Below, in pieces: positions 8,041 to 16,578 of a stretch of 64,000 bases of DNA. Position numbers and translations under genes: made by a program. The notes below the pieces were generated by a model that ran no database searches, had not been told where the DNA came from, and saw nothing but the letters and a program-made list of their open reading frames with translations. The DNA comes from Polyangium sp. y55x31 (GTDB lineage Bacteria > Myxococcota_A > Polyangia > Polyangiales > Polyangiaceae), in assembly GCF_029946505.1 (NCBI RefSeq), contig NZ_JARZHG010000002.1, positions 248,001-312,000 of the forward strand, read 5' to 3'. The first letter of the stretch is position 1, and every line of letters starts with the position of its first letter.

Positions 8041-9090
8041 CTACCCGCCGATCGCGCGCATGGACACGCCCGCGGCGGTCTCTTCGGTGCAGCCCTTCCA
8101 GATCGTGCCGTCGGGCTTCATCGACCAGGCGCGCCCGATGTGCTCGACGATCGCCTCCGCGTCGCCCGCACGCGCAGGCGCCGCTGCGTCCACGCCGTCG
8201 TCCGTGGCGAGGCAAGGCCTGAGGACGCCCGTCGACGAGACGCGCAGGCGATCACAGGTCTCGCAGAACGTGTCGCTCGTGCCCGTGATGAACCCGACAC
8301 GAAGCGCCGGATCGTGGCGAGCGCGCACGTACTTCGCGGGGCCGAGGCCCGGATCGGTGACGGCCTCCTCGGGGAGGAGGTGCTCGGCGAGCGCGCGGCG
8401 CATCTCGGCCGCGGTGACGAGGTGATCGGCCACGAGCTTCGCGCCCTCGGCGATCGGCATGACCTCGAGGAACCGCGGCAAGAGGCTTTTTTCCCAGGCC
8501 CAGAGCAGGATGCGCTCGAGCTCGTCGTCGTTCACGCCGCGCAGGACGACGGTGTTGAGTTTGATCGGCGAGAACCCCGCTTCGATCGCGGCGTCGATGC
8601 CCGCGAGGACGGCATCGAGATCTCCACCACGCGTGACCTCGCGAAAACGGACCGGATCGAGCGTGTCGATCGAGACGTTCACGCGATGCAGGCCCGCGTC
8701 ACGCAGCGGCCGCGCGAGGCGCGCGAGCTGCGAGGCATTCGTGGTGAGCGCGAGGTCCTCGAAGCCAAGCGAGGAGAGGTGCGCGACGATCGAGACGATC
8801 TCGGGATGCACGAGGGGCTCGCCGCCCGTGAGCCGCACGCGACGCACGCCGGCTCGGCGCAGCGCCTCGAACATCGTCTTCCACGCCGCCGTCATGAGGC
8901 GGCCGTCCGTGTAGCCGTCGTTCCGCGAGGGCCGGCAGTACGTGCAGGCGAAGTCGCATCGATCGGTCACGGAGACACGCACGCTGCGCGGCGGCGGGCC
9001 GGCCGAAGCGCGCGTCGGAACGAGCGCGCGCGCGCCGAGCATCGGCAGAGATCGCCTCTTCTCGGCTGCCGGATCGTTCACCACCGCCAT
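8041..9090 (-). CDS. moaA: GTP 3',8-cyclase MoaA
   Basis: MoaA is a radical-SAM enzyme that starts molybdenum cofactor synthesis from GTP. The 349-residue protein has the radical-SAM cluster CDFACTYC (Cx3Cx2C), the GGEPL motif, and the second C-terminal 4Fe-4S cluster in CETCDRLRVSSTGVLRPC. It ends in the required Gly-Gly (MRAIGG), which enters the active site. The first ~30 residues are an extra N-terminal stretch relative to short MoaA forms. A strong Shine-Dalgarno (GGGAGGG) overlaps the moaD stop, with four bases between the genes. Confidence 0.96.
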   Translation of the reverse strand: MAVVNDPAAEKRRSLPMLGARALVPTRASAGPPPRSVRVSVTDRCDFACTYCRPSRNDGYTDGRLMTAAWKTMFEALRRAGVRRVRLTGGEPLVHPEIVSIVAHLSSLGFEDLALTTNASQLARLARPLRDAGLHRVNVSIDTLDPVRFREVTRGGDLDAVLAGIDAAIEAGFSPIKLNTVVLRGVNDDELERILLWAWEKSLLPRFLEVMPIAEGAKLVADHLVTAAEMRRALAEHLLPEEAVTDPGLGPAKYVRARHDPALRVGFITGTSDTFCETCDRLRVSSTGVLRPCLATDDGVDAAAPARAGDAEAIVEHIGRAWSMKPDGTIWKGCTEETAAGVSMRAIGG

Positions 9091-9094
9091 CGCC

Positions 9095-9346
9095 TCACCC
9101 TCCCGCGACGGGCGGGATCAACGCAACCTCGTCCCCCGAGCGGACCTCTTCGTCGGGCCCTGCATACGCGCCGTTCACCGCGACGCGGATGGATCGCCGA
9201 TACGGCACGAGCGCGGGAAATCGGCTGCAAACGTGGTGAAGAAGCTCCTCGGCGGTGCACGGCGCATCGAGCGGAAAGACGAGCTCCGAAGCACCGAGCA
9301 CGTCGCGCGCCCCCGCGAACGCGAGCAGCCTCACCGTGTTCGACAT
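9095..9346 (-). CDS. moaD: Molybdopterin synthase sulfur carrier subunit MoaD
   Basis: This is an 83-residue beta-grasp (ubiquitin-like) protein. It ends VALIPPVAGG, the C-terminal Gly-Gly that is adenylylated and thiocarboxylated to carry sulfur to MoaE. Length and motif are standard. It is first of the - strand run moaD-moaA-moaC-moaE. Its start is 107 bases from the start of the divergent kinase gene at 9454, so the promoter must lie in that short space. Confidence 0.94.
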   Translation of the reverse strand: MSNTVRLLAFAGARDVLGASELVFPLDAPCTAEELLHHVCSRFPALVPYRRSIRVAVNGAYAGPDEEVRSGDEVALIPPVAGG

Positions 9347-9453
9347 GTTCCGTAACGTAGCATTGTTGGATCGAGGTTGACAGATCGGGCGCGGAAACAA
9401 GCCGCCTCGTCGCAGTACCGGGCGGCCAGCGCCGAGATATATTCGCCCGTCCG

Positions 9454-12400
9454 ATGAGCGAGCAAACCGGCACGATCGGCAAGATTCTGGCCGGACGGTA
9501 CCAGGTTCGACGGGAGCTCGGGCGTGGCGGCATGGGGGTCGTCTACCTCTGCCGTGATCTCGTGGCCGACGACCGGGTGGCCGTGAAGGTCCTGAGCCGA
9601 CCGGGGGCGCGGCCACGCGCCGAGGAAGCGTGGTGGTTCCACGAGGAGGCCCGCGCGCTCGCGGCGCTCTCGCACCCGTGCATCGTGCGCGCGCGTGACT
9701 TCGGCGCGCTCGCCGACGGCACGCCGTTCCTCGTGATGGATGCGGTGCCGGGTCGATCGCTGCACGAGTGGCTCTACCTCGCGCAAGAGGAAGGCGGCCT
9801 GCCGTGGCCGCTGATCTGGAAGATCACCGACGACGTGCTCGCCGCGCTCGCACATGCGCACGCGCGCGGCGTCATCCACGGAGATCTCAAACCGTCGAAC
9901 ATCCTCGTCGACATCCCGCACGACGACACGGAGCCGCCGACGGTGCACGTGCTCGATCTCGGGCTCGCGTGGCTCATGCAGGATCGTGTCGATCACAGGC
10001 TCGACGGCTCGCCCGTCTCGAAGCCGACGATCCGCTGGGGCGCAGGCACGCCGGGGTGGATGGCGCCGGAGCAGATCCGTTACGCCGCGCCGCACGTGGG
10101 TCCGTCGACCGATCTCTACTCGCTCGGCTGCGTGCTGTTCACGATGATCGCGAACCGCGAGCCGTACGAGGGCACGGACGAGGAGCTGCTCGCGAAGCAC
10201 AAGAGCGCGGCGCTACCCGAGGTGCCGCTCCGTCCGGGCATCCCGCCGGACATCGTGCCGCTCGTGCGGCGCTTGATGAACAAGCGTCCGTGGCAACGCT
10301 TCGATTTCGCGGCCGACGCGCGCGCGCTCCTCTGGCGCATGCGGCCGCGCGGCGGAGATCCGACGGCGACGCCGAGGCCCTCGGCCGCGCCTCCGATGTC
10401 GATGCCCCTGCGCGATTCGCCGCTGGTCATCGAGAGCAACTACCTCGACTCGCAGGTGACCACGACGGGCCTGCTCGGCCTCCGGCCGAGCCCCTTCGTC
10501 GCGCGTGCCGCAGAGCGCTCGCGCCTGCTCGACATGGCGAACCAGATCGCCACGTCGGAGGCCGCGGAGCACCGCTTCGTGCTCCTCTCGGGTGAGGCAG
10601 GCGTGGGCAAGTCGCGCCTCGCGGAGTGGCTCTGCGAGGAAGTGCACGAGCGTGGCCTGATGGTGCCGCTGCGCGCGCGTTACCGGAAGATCGCCGCGCC
10701 GCTCGACGGCGTGGTCGGCGCGATCGTGCAGCACTACCGGCTGGAGCGCGAAGGCCGCGACGTCGTCGAGAAGGTCCTCCTGAACCAGTGGGAAGTCGCG
10801 CCCGACGATGACGAAGGAAAGATGTGGGTCGCGGCGACGGCCGAGTGGATCCGGCCCTCGTCGCAAGGCGACGCGATCGGCCCGACGGGCAAACGCTTCG
10901 CACTCTCGTCGGAGACGCGGTGGCGCGTGATGCAGTATGCGCTGCAGAAAATCGCGAAGAACCGTCCGTTGCTCCTGATGCTCGACGATCTGCATCACGG
11001 CTCGCCGACGACGTTCGAGGGCATGGCGCGGCTGCACCGCGAGACGCCGGGCCTTCGGCTGCTCATCGTCGGCACGGTGCGCGACGAGGCGATCATGACG
11101 GACCCGGTCGCGCGCGAGTGGGTCGAGTGGCTCCTGCGCGAGCTCGGCGGCGATCGCCTGACGCTCGAGCCGCTCGATCCGACGCAGACGCACGCGCTCC
11201 TTCGCGAGACGTTGCCGCTCGACGAGGCAGCCGTGGTCGAGGCCGCGCAACGCAGCAAAGGCAATCCGCTGTTCGCGCTGCAGATCGTTCACGCGTGGGC
11301 GACGGGCGGGCACATCGAGCTGCGCGACGGGCGCTACGTGGTGCCCGACGCGAAGCTCGCGATGCGCGCAGCCACGACGGCCGAGCTCTGGGAGGAGCGG
11401 CTGCGCGCGATCCCCGAGGATCTCCGGCGCGGCGCGCGCGCAGCGGCGGCGCTCGGCGGAGACATCCGCGAGGACGTGCTGAGGCTCGAGCTCGGGGCGC
11501 TCGGCGTGGACGCAGAACGCGCCGTGGCCGCGATGAAGCGCGCGCAGATCCTGCTCGCATCCGGAGAAGAACGCCTGCGATGGCCCCACGCACTCTTGCA
11601 AGAGCACCTGCTCGGGCAGCTCTTCGCGCAGCCCGACGCGCCCGTGGTCCTTCGCGCCGCCGCGAACGCACTCGCCCATCACCCCGACGCGAGCAGCCGG
11701 CGCATCGTGCGTCACCGCGTGATGAACCTCGTGCGCGCGGGCGACGTGAACGTCGCCGCAGAGCTCTTGCACCGATCGATCGCGGAGTCGTGGGGGCGCA
11801 AGCGCGACGTGCAGGCGACGTTGCGTGATCTGTCGCTGCTCGATGGTCGGCTCGAAGGTTTGCCGCTCGCGCACCATCGCAGGTGGCGCGCCGAGGCGCT
11901 GCGACACGCGGGCAGGCTCGAAGACTGCCGGCGCGAAGCCGAAGAGGCGCGCAGGCTCTTCCACGAGGCAGGCGATCCCGAGAGCGAAGCCGCGTGCCTC
12001 CGGCTCCTCGGTCACGCCACGAGTGATCTCGCCGCGCCCGCCGAGGGTCGCAAGCTCGTGGCGAAGGCGCTCGACATGTTCCAGTCGCTCGGCGACACGC
12101 ACGGGCAAGCCCTCTGCGAGGTGATCCTCGGGGAGATCGACTTCCTGCTCGGCGCACACCTCGACGCCGCTCGCATCCTCGAGAGCGCAGGGCCGAAGTT
12201 CCAGGCCGTCGGCGATCGCCTCGGCCACGCGCAGTGCCTCGTGCTCCACAGCTTCGTCGAGCAGGCCGGAGGCTCGCCCGAGAAGGCGCGCGCGCTCCTA
12301 CGCACGGCGCGCGCCGAGTTCGACGCAATCGGCTATCGCCTCGGCATGGCCCAATGCGACGTCACACTCGCGCACTCGGATCATCGCGAGGGTCGGCTCG

Positions 12401-12987
12401 AAGAAGCACGGCGGGTGGCGCTCCTGTCCCGTCGAAGCTTCCGCGACCTCGGCAACCCGCGCGGCGAGGGCGCATGCGAGCGTCTGCTCGCGATGACCGC
12501 ATTCGACGCAGGTCAGCTCGACATGGCGGAGGCACACGCGCGCGCCGCGGCAGCGCTCTTCGATCGGCTCGCCGATCCATGGGGGCAAGTCGAGATCAAG
12601 ATCATCGTCGCGCAGATCGCGCTCGAACGCGGTCAAGCGGAGGTCGCACGCGCAGCACTCGCCGAGTGCGAGGCCACAGGGCTCGCCGAGGCCGAGCCGA
12701 AGCAGCACCTCGCGCTCACGCGGGCATGGCTCGCGTACCACGAGGGCCGCTTCCAGGACGCCGCGCACGTGCTCGATCAAGCACGCAAGACGTTCCAGGA
12801 TCCAAGCCGCACCGGCGACCACACCCCCGAACTCCTGCGCAGGTTCAGCCGCATGGGCTGGCCCACGCCCGCAAGCGAGACGATCGCCGCGTGGGTGCGC
12901 GCGCTCTCCACGCGGAGCCCGCTCTCGACGCCGCCACCCGCCGAGCAAGTCGTCGCAGCGCCGCCCTCCGCGAAGCCCAGCAGCTAG
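9454..12987 (+). CDS. Ser/Thr protein kinase with AAA ATPase and TPR regions
   Basis: This 1177-residue multidomain signalling protein begins with a Hanks-type kinase domain (residues ~15-290): G-loop GRGGMG 23-28, K45, HGDLKPSN from H142 with catalytic D144, DLG at 168 instead of DFG, and MAPEQ. HRD is changed to HGD. Next comes an AAA-type ATPase with Walker A GEAGVGKS (380-387) and a Walker B LLLMLDDLHH. The second half is helical TPR-like repeats. This layout is typical of myxobacterial kinase-ATPase-TPR regulators related to the MalT/LuxR STAND ATPases. No membrane segment is evident. No Shine-Dalgarno precedes the ATG; TATATT lies at 9438-9443. Confidence 0.92.
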   Translation: MSEQTGTIGKILAGRYQVRRELGRGGMGVVYLCRDLVADDRVAVKVLSRPGARPRAEEAWWFHEEARALAALSHPCIVRARDFGALADGTPFLVMDAVPGRSLHEWLYLAQEEGGLPWPLIWKITDDVLAALAHAHARGVIHGDLKPSNILVDIPHDDTEPPTVHVLDLGLAWLMQDRVDHRLDGSPVSKPTIRWGAGTPGWMAPEQIRYAAPHVGPSTDLYSLGCVLFTMIANREPYEGTDEELLAKHKSAALPEVPLRPGIPPDIVPLVRRLMNKRPWQRFDFAADARALLWRMRPRGGDPTATPRPSAAPPMSMPLRDSPLVIESNYLDSQVTTTGLLGLRPSPFVARAAERSRLLDMANQIATSEAAEHRFVLLSGEAGVGKSRLAEWLCEEVHERGLMVPLRARYRKIAAPLDGVVGAIVQHYRLEREGRDVVEKVLLNQWEVAPDDDEGKMWVAATAEWIRPSSQGDAIGPTGKRFALSSETRWRVMQYALQKIAKNRPLLLMLDDLHHGSPTTFEGMARLHRETPGLRLLIVGTVRDEAIMTDPVAREWVEWLLRELGGDRLTLEPLDPTQTHALLRETLPLDEAAVVEAAQRSKGNPLFALQIVHAWATGGHIELRDGRYVVPDAKLAMRAATTAELWEERLRAIPEDLRRGARAAAALGGDIREDVLRLELGALGVDAERAVAAMKRAQILLASGEERLRWPHALLQEHLLGQLFAQPDAPVVLRAAANALAHHPDASSRRIVRHRVMNLVRAGDVNVAAELLHRSIAESWGRKRDVQATLRDLSLLDGRLEGLPLAHHRRWRAEALRHAGRLEDCRREAEEARRLFHEAGDPESEAACLRLLGHATSDLAAPAEGRKLVAKALDMFQSLGDTHGQALCEVILGEIDFLLGAHLDAARILESAGPKFQAVGDRLGHAQCLVLHSFVEQAGGSPEKARALLRTARAEFDAIGYRLGMAQCDVTLAHSDHREGRLEEARRVALLSRRSFRDLGNPRGEGACERLLAMTAFDAGQLDMAEAHARAAAALFDRLADPWGQVEIKIIVAQIALERGQAEVARAALAECEATGLAEAEPKQHLALTRAWLAYHEGRFQDAAHVLDQARKTFQDPSRTGDHTPELLRRFSRMGWPTPASETIAAWVRALSTRSPLSTPPPAEQVVAAPPSAKPSS

Positions 12988-13010
12988 AGCTAGACCTAGC
13001 CGTCGGCGCG

Positions 13011-13116
13011 CGGGGCGTTGCCCCGCACCCCAGAAGGGGGCTGTCCGCCCCCTTCACCCCGGACCAGCGCAAGCGCTGGACTCGGGGTCGATGAACTGCG
13101 CGGTGCGCAGTTCATC
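13011..13116 (-). repeat. Four-hairpin modular repeat, unit A-left
   Basis: Four consecutive hairpins lie here: module 1, CGGGGC/GCCCCG at 13011-13025; module 2, GAAGGGGG paired with CCCCCTTC at 13033-13055; module 3, CCAGCGC/GCGCTGG at 13064-13079; module 4, a 12-base perfect stem GATGAACTGCGC/GCGCAGTTCATC with a GGT loop at 13090-13116. The unit is in reverse orientation to A-right, so the two form a large inverted repeat around a 118-base centre. It starts 23 bases after the kinase stop. Confidence 0.9.
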
Positions 13117-13234
13117 GAACAGCCGAAGCAAGACCGGCGACGACCCTGCCAACCAAGACAGCACCGCTGACGGTTCGACGGGCGACACCCCGTCGCCACG
13201 TGAGACGGCCCCTCGTGGTCTTGCCACCGGCCGT

Positions 13235-13347
13235 TGGAAGAACTGCGCACCGCGCAGTTCTTCCACCAAAGGTCCAGCGCTTGCGCTGGTCCGGGTGCAG
13301 GGGCGGAGAGCCCCTGCTCGGGTCCGGGGTGAAACCCCGGCGCTACG
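13235..13347 (+). repeat. Four-hairpin modular repeat, unit A-right
   Basis: The module order is 4-3-2-1: a 14-base perfect stem TGGAAGAACTGCGC with loop ACC (13235-13265); CCAGCGC/GCGCTGG (13274-13289); GCAGGGGC/GCCCCTGC with a 5-base loop (13297-13317); CCGGGGT/ACCCCGG with loop GAA (13324-13340); then the end sequence CGCTACG. It ends one base before the ftsH stop codon (13349). The region 13117-13234 between the two units has no recognisable gene. Confidence 0.92.
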
Positions 13348-13348
13348 T

Positions 13349-15157
13349 TCAAGCGGAGGCCACGAACTCCGCGGGGGCGGCCTCGGCGTGATCGGCGCGC
13401 TTCTCGAAGCACGCGACGATCGCGTCGCCGACGAGCGTGTCCTCTTCGAGGAGGCGCTCGGCGAGGAGGAGGACGCCGTCGCGCGTCTCGCGAACGATGC
13501 GGCAGGCGCGCTCGAGTTGCTGCTCGACGAGCTTGCGTGCGACCTCGTCGACCCGCGCGTGGAGGTGCTCGCTGTGCGTCACGTGGCCCGGGTGATCCGT
13601 CACGTTGATCGGCCCGAGCTCACTCATGCCGAGTTCGGCCACCATCTTCCGCGCGAGCGATGCGGCGCGCTGGATGTCGTCTGCCGCCCCTGCGGTCATC
13701 GTGCCGAGCACGACCATCTCCGCTGCGCGACCGCCCATGAGCATGCAGATCTGATCCTCGAGGTACTCCTTCGTGTAGAGCAGCCGATCGCGCTCGGGCA
13801 GCGCCTGCGTCACGCCGAGCGCTCGGCCGCGCGGCAGGATCGACACCTTGTGCACGGGGTCCGCGTGCTTCGCTGAGAGCGCCACCGTCACGTGCCCGGC
13901 CTCGTGTACTGCCGTCGCGCGCCGCTCCTCTGCGTCCATCACGAGGCTCTTGCGCTCCTCGCCCATCAGCACGCGATCACGCGCCTTGTCGATGTGCTCG
14001 AGGTCCACCTTGTCTGCGCCGCTGCGCGCCGCGAGGATTGCCGCCTCGTTCAACAGGTTCGCGAGCTCTGCGCCGGAGAAGCCCGGCGTCACCTTCGCCA
14101 CGTGTGCGAGGTCGATGTCTTCTTTCAGCGCGATCGGCCGCGCGTGCACTTCGAGGATCTCCCGGCGGCCGCGCAGATCCGGCAGCGGCACCACGATCTG
14201 ACGGTCGAAGCGGCCGGGGCGGAGCAGCGCCGGATCGAGCACGTCCACGCGGTTCGTCGAGGCCATGACGACGATGCCCGTCGTGTGATCGAAGCCGTCC
14301 ATCTCGACGAGGAGCTGGTTCAAGGTCTGGTCGTGATCGGCGGAGGCCGAGTCCCCGCCGCGCCCGCGCGAGCGGCCGACGGCGTCGATCTCGTCGATGA
14401 ACACGATGCAGGGCGAGACGCGGCGCGCCTCGGCGAAGAGGTTGCGCACGCGGGAGGCGCCGACGCCGACGAACATCTCCTGGAAGCTCGAGCCCGATGC
14501 GGAGAGGAAGGGCACGCCGGCCTCGGTTGCGACGGCGCGCGCGAGCAGCGTCTTGCCCGTGCCGGGATCACCCGTGAGCAACACGCCGCGCGGCGCGCGC
14601 CCGCCGAGACGACCGAAGCGCTCGGGGTTCTTGAGGAACTCCACCGTCTCGGCGAGCGCCTCCTTGACCTCGTCCATGCCGGCCACGTCCGTGAAGCGGA
14701 CCTTGCCGACGCTGGGCGACTGACCCTCGGAGAAGTGCGCGCGGCTCTTCCTGCGGTGCAGACCGATGCCGACGGCGCCGAGCGCGAGCATCACCGCGAT
14801 CGGCGCGAGCGCCGTCGCTGCGCGCGCGCCTGCCGAGCCCTCGCGTGAGCCGTATTCGACGGCGATGCCTGCGGCGGCGAACTTGTCGACGAGCGCGTGC
14901 CGCGCCTCCTCGTCCCCGACGATGCCCACGCGAAGAGAACCGTCGGCATTTCGGATCGAGAAGCGTTCACCCTCCACGCGTACCTCGGTGATCGCCTGCG
15001 ATCCCGTGATCTGCGTGAGCTCGGTGTAAGAGATCGTCCCCTCGCGCGGTCCTCGCAGCGAGTAGACGAGGGCACCGATCGTCACCGCGATGATCAGAAC
15101 GACCACCGGACCGACTACACGCCCCAGCCGCTTTTCGAATCTCGAGAGCCATCCCAT
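13349..15157 (-). CDS. ftsH: FtsH-type ATP-dependent membrane zinc metalloprotease
   Basis: FtsH proteins are membrane-anchored AAA+ M41 proteases that extract and degrade proteins. This 602-residue protein has an N-terminal membrane segment (14-34), a periplasmic domain, a second segment (~116-133), and the AAA domain with Walker A GDPGTGKT (196-203), pore loop MFVG (228-231), Walker B IVFIDEID and the second region of homology LLRPGRFDR. The zinc site is HEAGH (418-422). All catalytic parts are present. The ATG at 15157 directly precedes the first membrane segment. Myxobacteria often carry several ftsH copies, so this may be one paralogue. Its stop abuts a hairpin repeat. Confidence 0.93.
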   Translation of the reverse strand: MGWLSRFEKRLGRVVGPVVVLIIAVTIGALVYSLRGPREGTISYTELTQITGSQAITEVRVEGERFSIRNADGSLRVGIVGDEEARHALVDKFAAAGIAVEYGSREGSAGARAATALAPIAVMLALGAVGIGLHRRKSRAHFSEGQSPSVGKVRFTDVAGMDEVKEALAETVEFLKNPERFGRLGGRAPRGVLLTGDPGTGKTLLARAVATEAGVPFLSASGSSFQEMFVGVGASRVRNLFAEARRVSPCIVFIDEIDAVGRSRGRGGDSASADHDQTLNQLLVEMDGFDHTTGIVVMASTNRVDVLDPALLRPGRFDRQIVVPLPDLRGRREILEVHARPIALKEDIDLAHVAKVTPGFSGAELANLLNEAAILAARSGADKVDLEHIDKARDRVLMGEERKSLVMDAEERRATAVHEAGHVTVALSAKHADPVHKVSILPRGRALGVTQALPERDRLLYTKEYLEDQICMLMGGRAAEMVVLGTMTAGAADDIQRAASLARKMVAELGMSELGPINVTDHPGHVTHSEHLHARVDEVARKLVEQQLERACRIVRETRDGVLLLAERLLEEDTLVGDAIVACFEKRADHAEAAPAEFVASA

Positions 15158-15368
15158 CGCGTCGCACCTCGTCGCCCGGCCCAATCGATCCGGCGCGCAG
15201 TCGACCAAAACGGTCGCAACGGCCGGCGGTTTGCAGCCGGGGCGAAGCACGATAGCTGCGAGGAGGTTGTCCGCCAGCGTGGACGATGACGTTTTCTGTT
15301 CTGATTTCCGAGACTTATAGACTCGGCAGGCGAGCTCTGGCGGGCGTTTTTCCGGGTTTGTCCGGAAG

Positions 15369-16544
15369 TCAGAACGCGAGACCTGCGCGAAGACGGAATC
15401 CGTTGATGGTCGCCCCGTTCGAGCCGCCGAGCGGGCCGCCGAGTGGGACGAGGAATCCGATTCCCGCGCGTACGGCGAGCGACTTGCCGACGGGGATCGT
15501 GCTGTTCACGTCGGGCTCGATCACGAACTGCGCGCCGGAGTAGTCGCTCGTGCCCTTGGTGACCGGCTGCTGCGAGACCGCGAGCCACGCGCGCAGGCCC
15601 GGCGAGACCATGCCGTCGAGGAAGTCGTAGAAGAACGACGCGCTCGTCACCCAGTTGTACGCGGGCGAGTGCAACGTGCCGGTGGCCGCGCTCTCGGGCG
15701 TGCCGCCGCCCGTCTTGATCATGAGCTCGAACTTCGTGCTCGCCGCGAGGTGCAACAGGCGCGTGTCGTAAGCGAAGCCGACGCTCGGCGTCGCGCCGAG
15801 GCGGTTCGGTGTGTAGGGCGCTTGCTCCTCCCAACCTCGCGCGCCGGCGACGGCCTGGTTCAAGACTGCTTGTGGCCTCGCGCCTGCTGCATCCTGCTCG
15901 GGGAACATGTCGCCCTGCGCGGTGGGCACGGCGATCGCGAGGCTCACGGGGAGCGTCATGCGTCGCTTCAACTTGAAGCGCGCGTGCACGCTCGCCTCGA
16001 TGTTGCCGAGGGCAAACGAGCTGACGGGGTTCTCGATCGGGCCGTCGATGCTGCCCGTCGCGAAGGGCACACGCGCGCCGATCGCCCACGTCTCGTTCAG
16101 GCGCCAGAAGAAGTACGGAACGAACGAGGCGACGGTGACGTCGGTGGGATCCGTATCGCTGAGGACATCGCGGGTCTCGCCGAAGCCGATCACCATGTCG
16201 ACGCCGACCTCACGCGGCGGGAGCGCGCGGTAGTTCTCGGCCTTCGCCTCCTCCGCCTTCTCGTCCTCTTCCCGCTTCTTTGCGCCCGTCTTGCCGGACG
16301 GCGCGAATTTCCCCTCTTCGTCGGCGCCTCCGACGCCCCAGTCGCCCTCCTGCGCGGGCGGGAGCGGCGGGGGCTCGGCCGGCGGCGGAGGCTTCGCGTC
16401 GGGGTCGAGCTCCATGTCGGTTCCCTTGGTAGGCGGCGCCTGGGCGAAGGCGAGCGCGGGGACGGCGACGAGCGCGAGGGCGCAGGCAGAGAAGCCGACG
16501 GCGAGCTTCCGCTTGCTGCAGGAGATGGGCGTGGGGCGTAGCAT
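15369..16544 (-). CDS. Secreted outer-membrane beta-barrel-like protein
   Basis: The product is 391 residues. It starts with a clear signal peptide (SKRKLAVGFSACALALVAVP, cleavage near ALAFAQA), followed by a proline- and charge-rich linker, then many alternating hydrophobic and aromatic strands, and it ends in Phe (LRAGLAF), the outer-membrane insertion signature. This fits a beta-barrel in the outer membrane; I do not recognise a specific family or substrate. The ATG at 16544 is set by the signal peptide. It is divergent from the large kinase gene with only ~34 bases between the likely starts, so the two promoters must overlap coding sequence or each other. Confidence 0.75.
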   Translation of the reverse strand: MLRPTPISCSKRKLAVGFSACALALVAVPALAFAQAPPTKGTDMELDPDAKPPPPAEPPPLPPAQEGDWGVGGADEEGKFAPSGKTGAKKREEDEKAEEAKAENYRALPPREVGVDMVIGFGETRDVLSDTDPTDVTVASFVPYFFWRLNETWAIGARVPFATGSIDGPIENPVSSFALGNIEASVHARFKLKRRMTLPVSLAIAVPTAQGDMFPEQDAAGARPQAVLNQAVAGARGWEEQAPYTPNRLGATPSVGFAYDTRLLHLAASTKFELMIKTGGGTPESAATGTLHSPAYNWVTSASFFYDFLDGMVSPGLRAWLAVSQQPVTKGTSDYSGAQFVIEPDVNSTIPVGKSLAVRAGIGFLVPLGGPLGGSNGATINGFRLRAGLAF

Positions 16545-16578
16545 GCTCGATGTCACGGGAGTGGGCTGCGACGCTACC

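Noticed and set aside
9377-9382. TTGACA upstream of the kinase gene as a -35 box
   Set aside because: There is no -10-like hexamer 16-18 bases downstream; the TATATT is 55 bases away.
13091-13876. Short peptide frames in the hairpin repeats, starting MNCAVRSSSN
   Set aside because: They are translations of the inverted repeats and of the antisense of ftsH, with no protein features.
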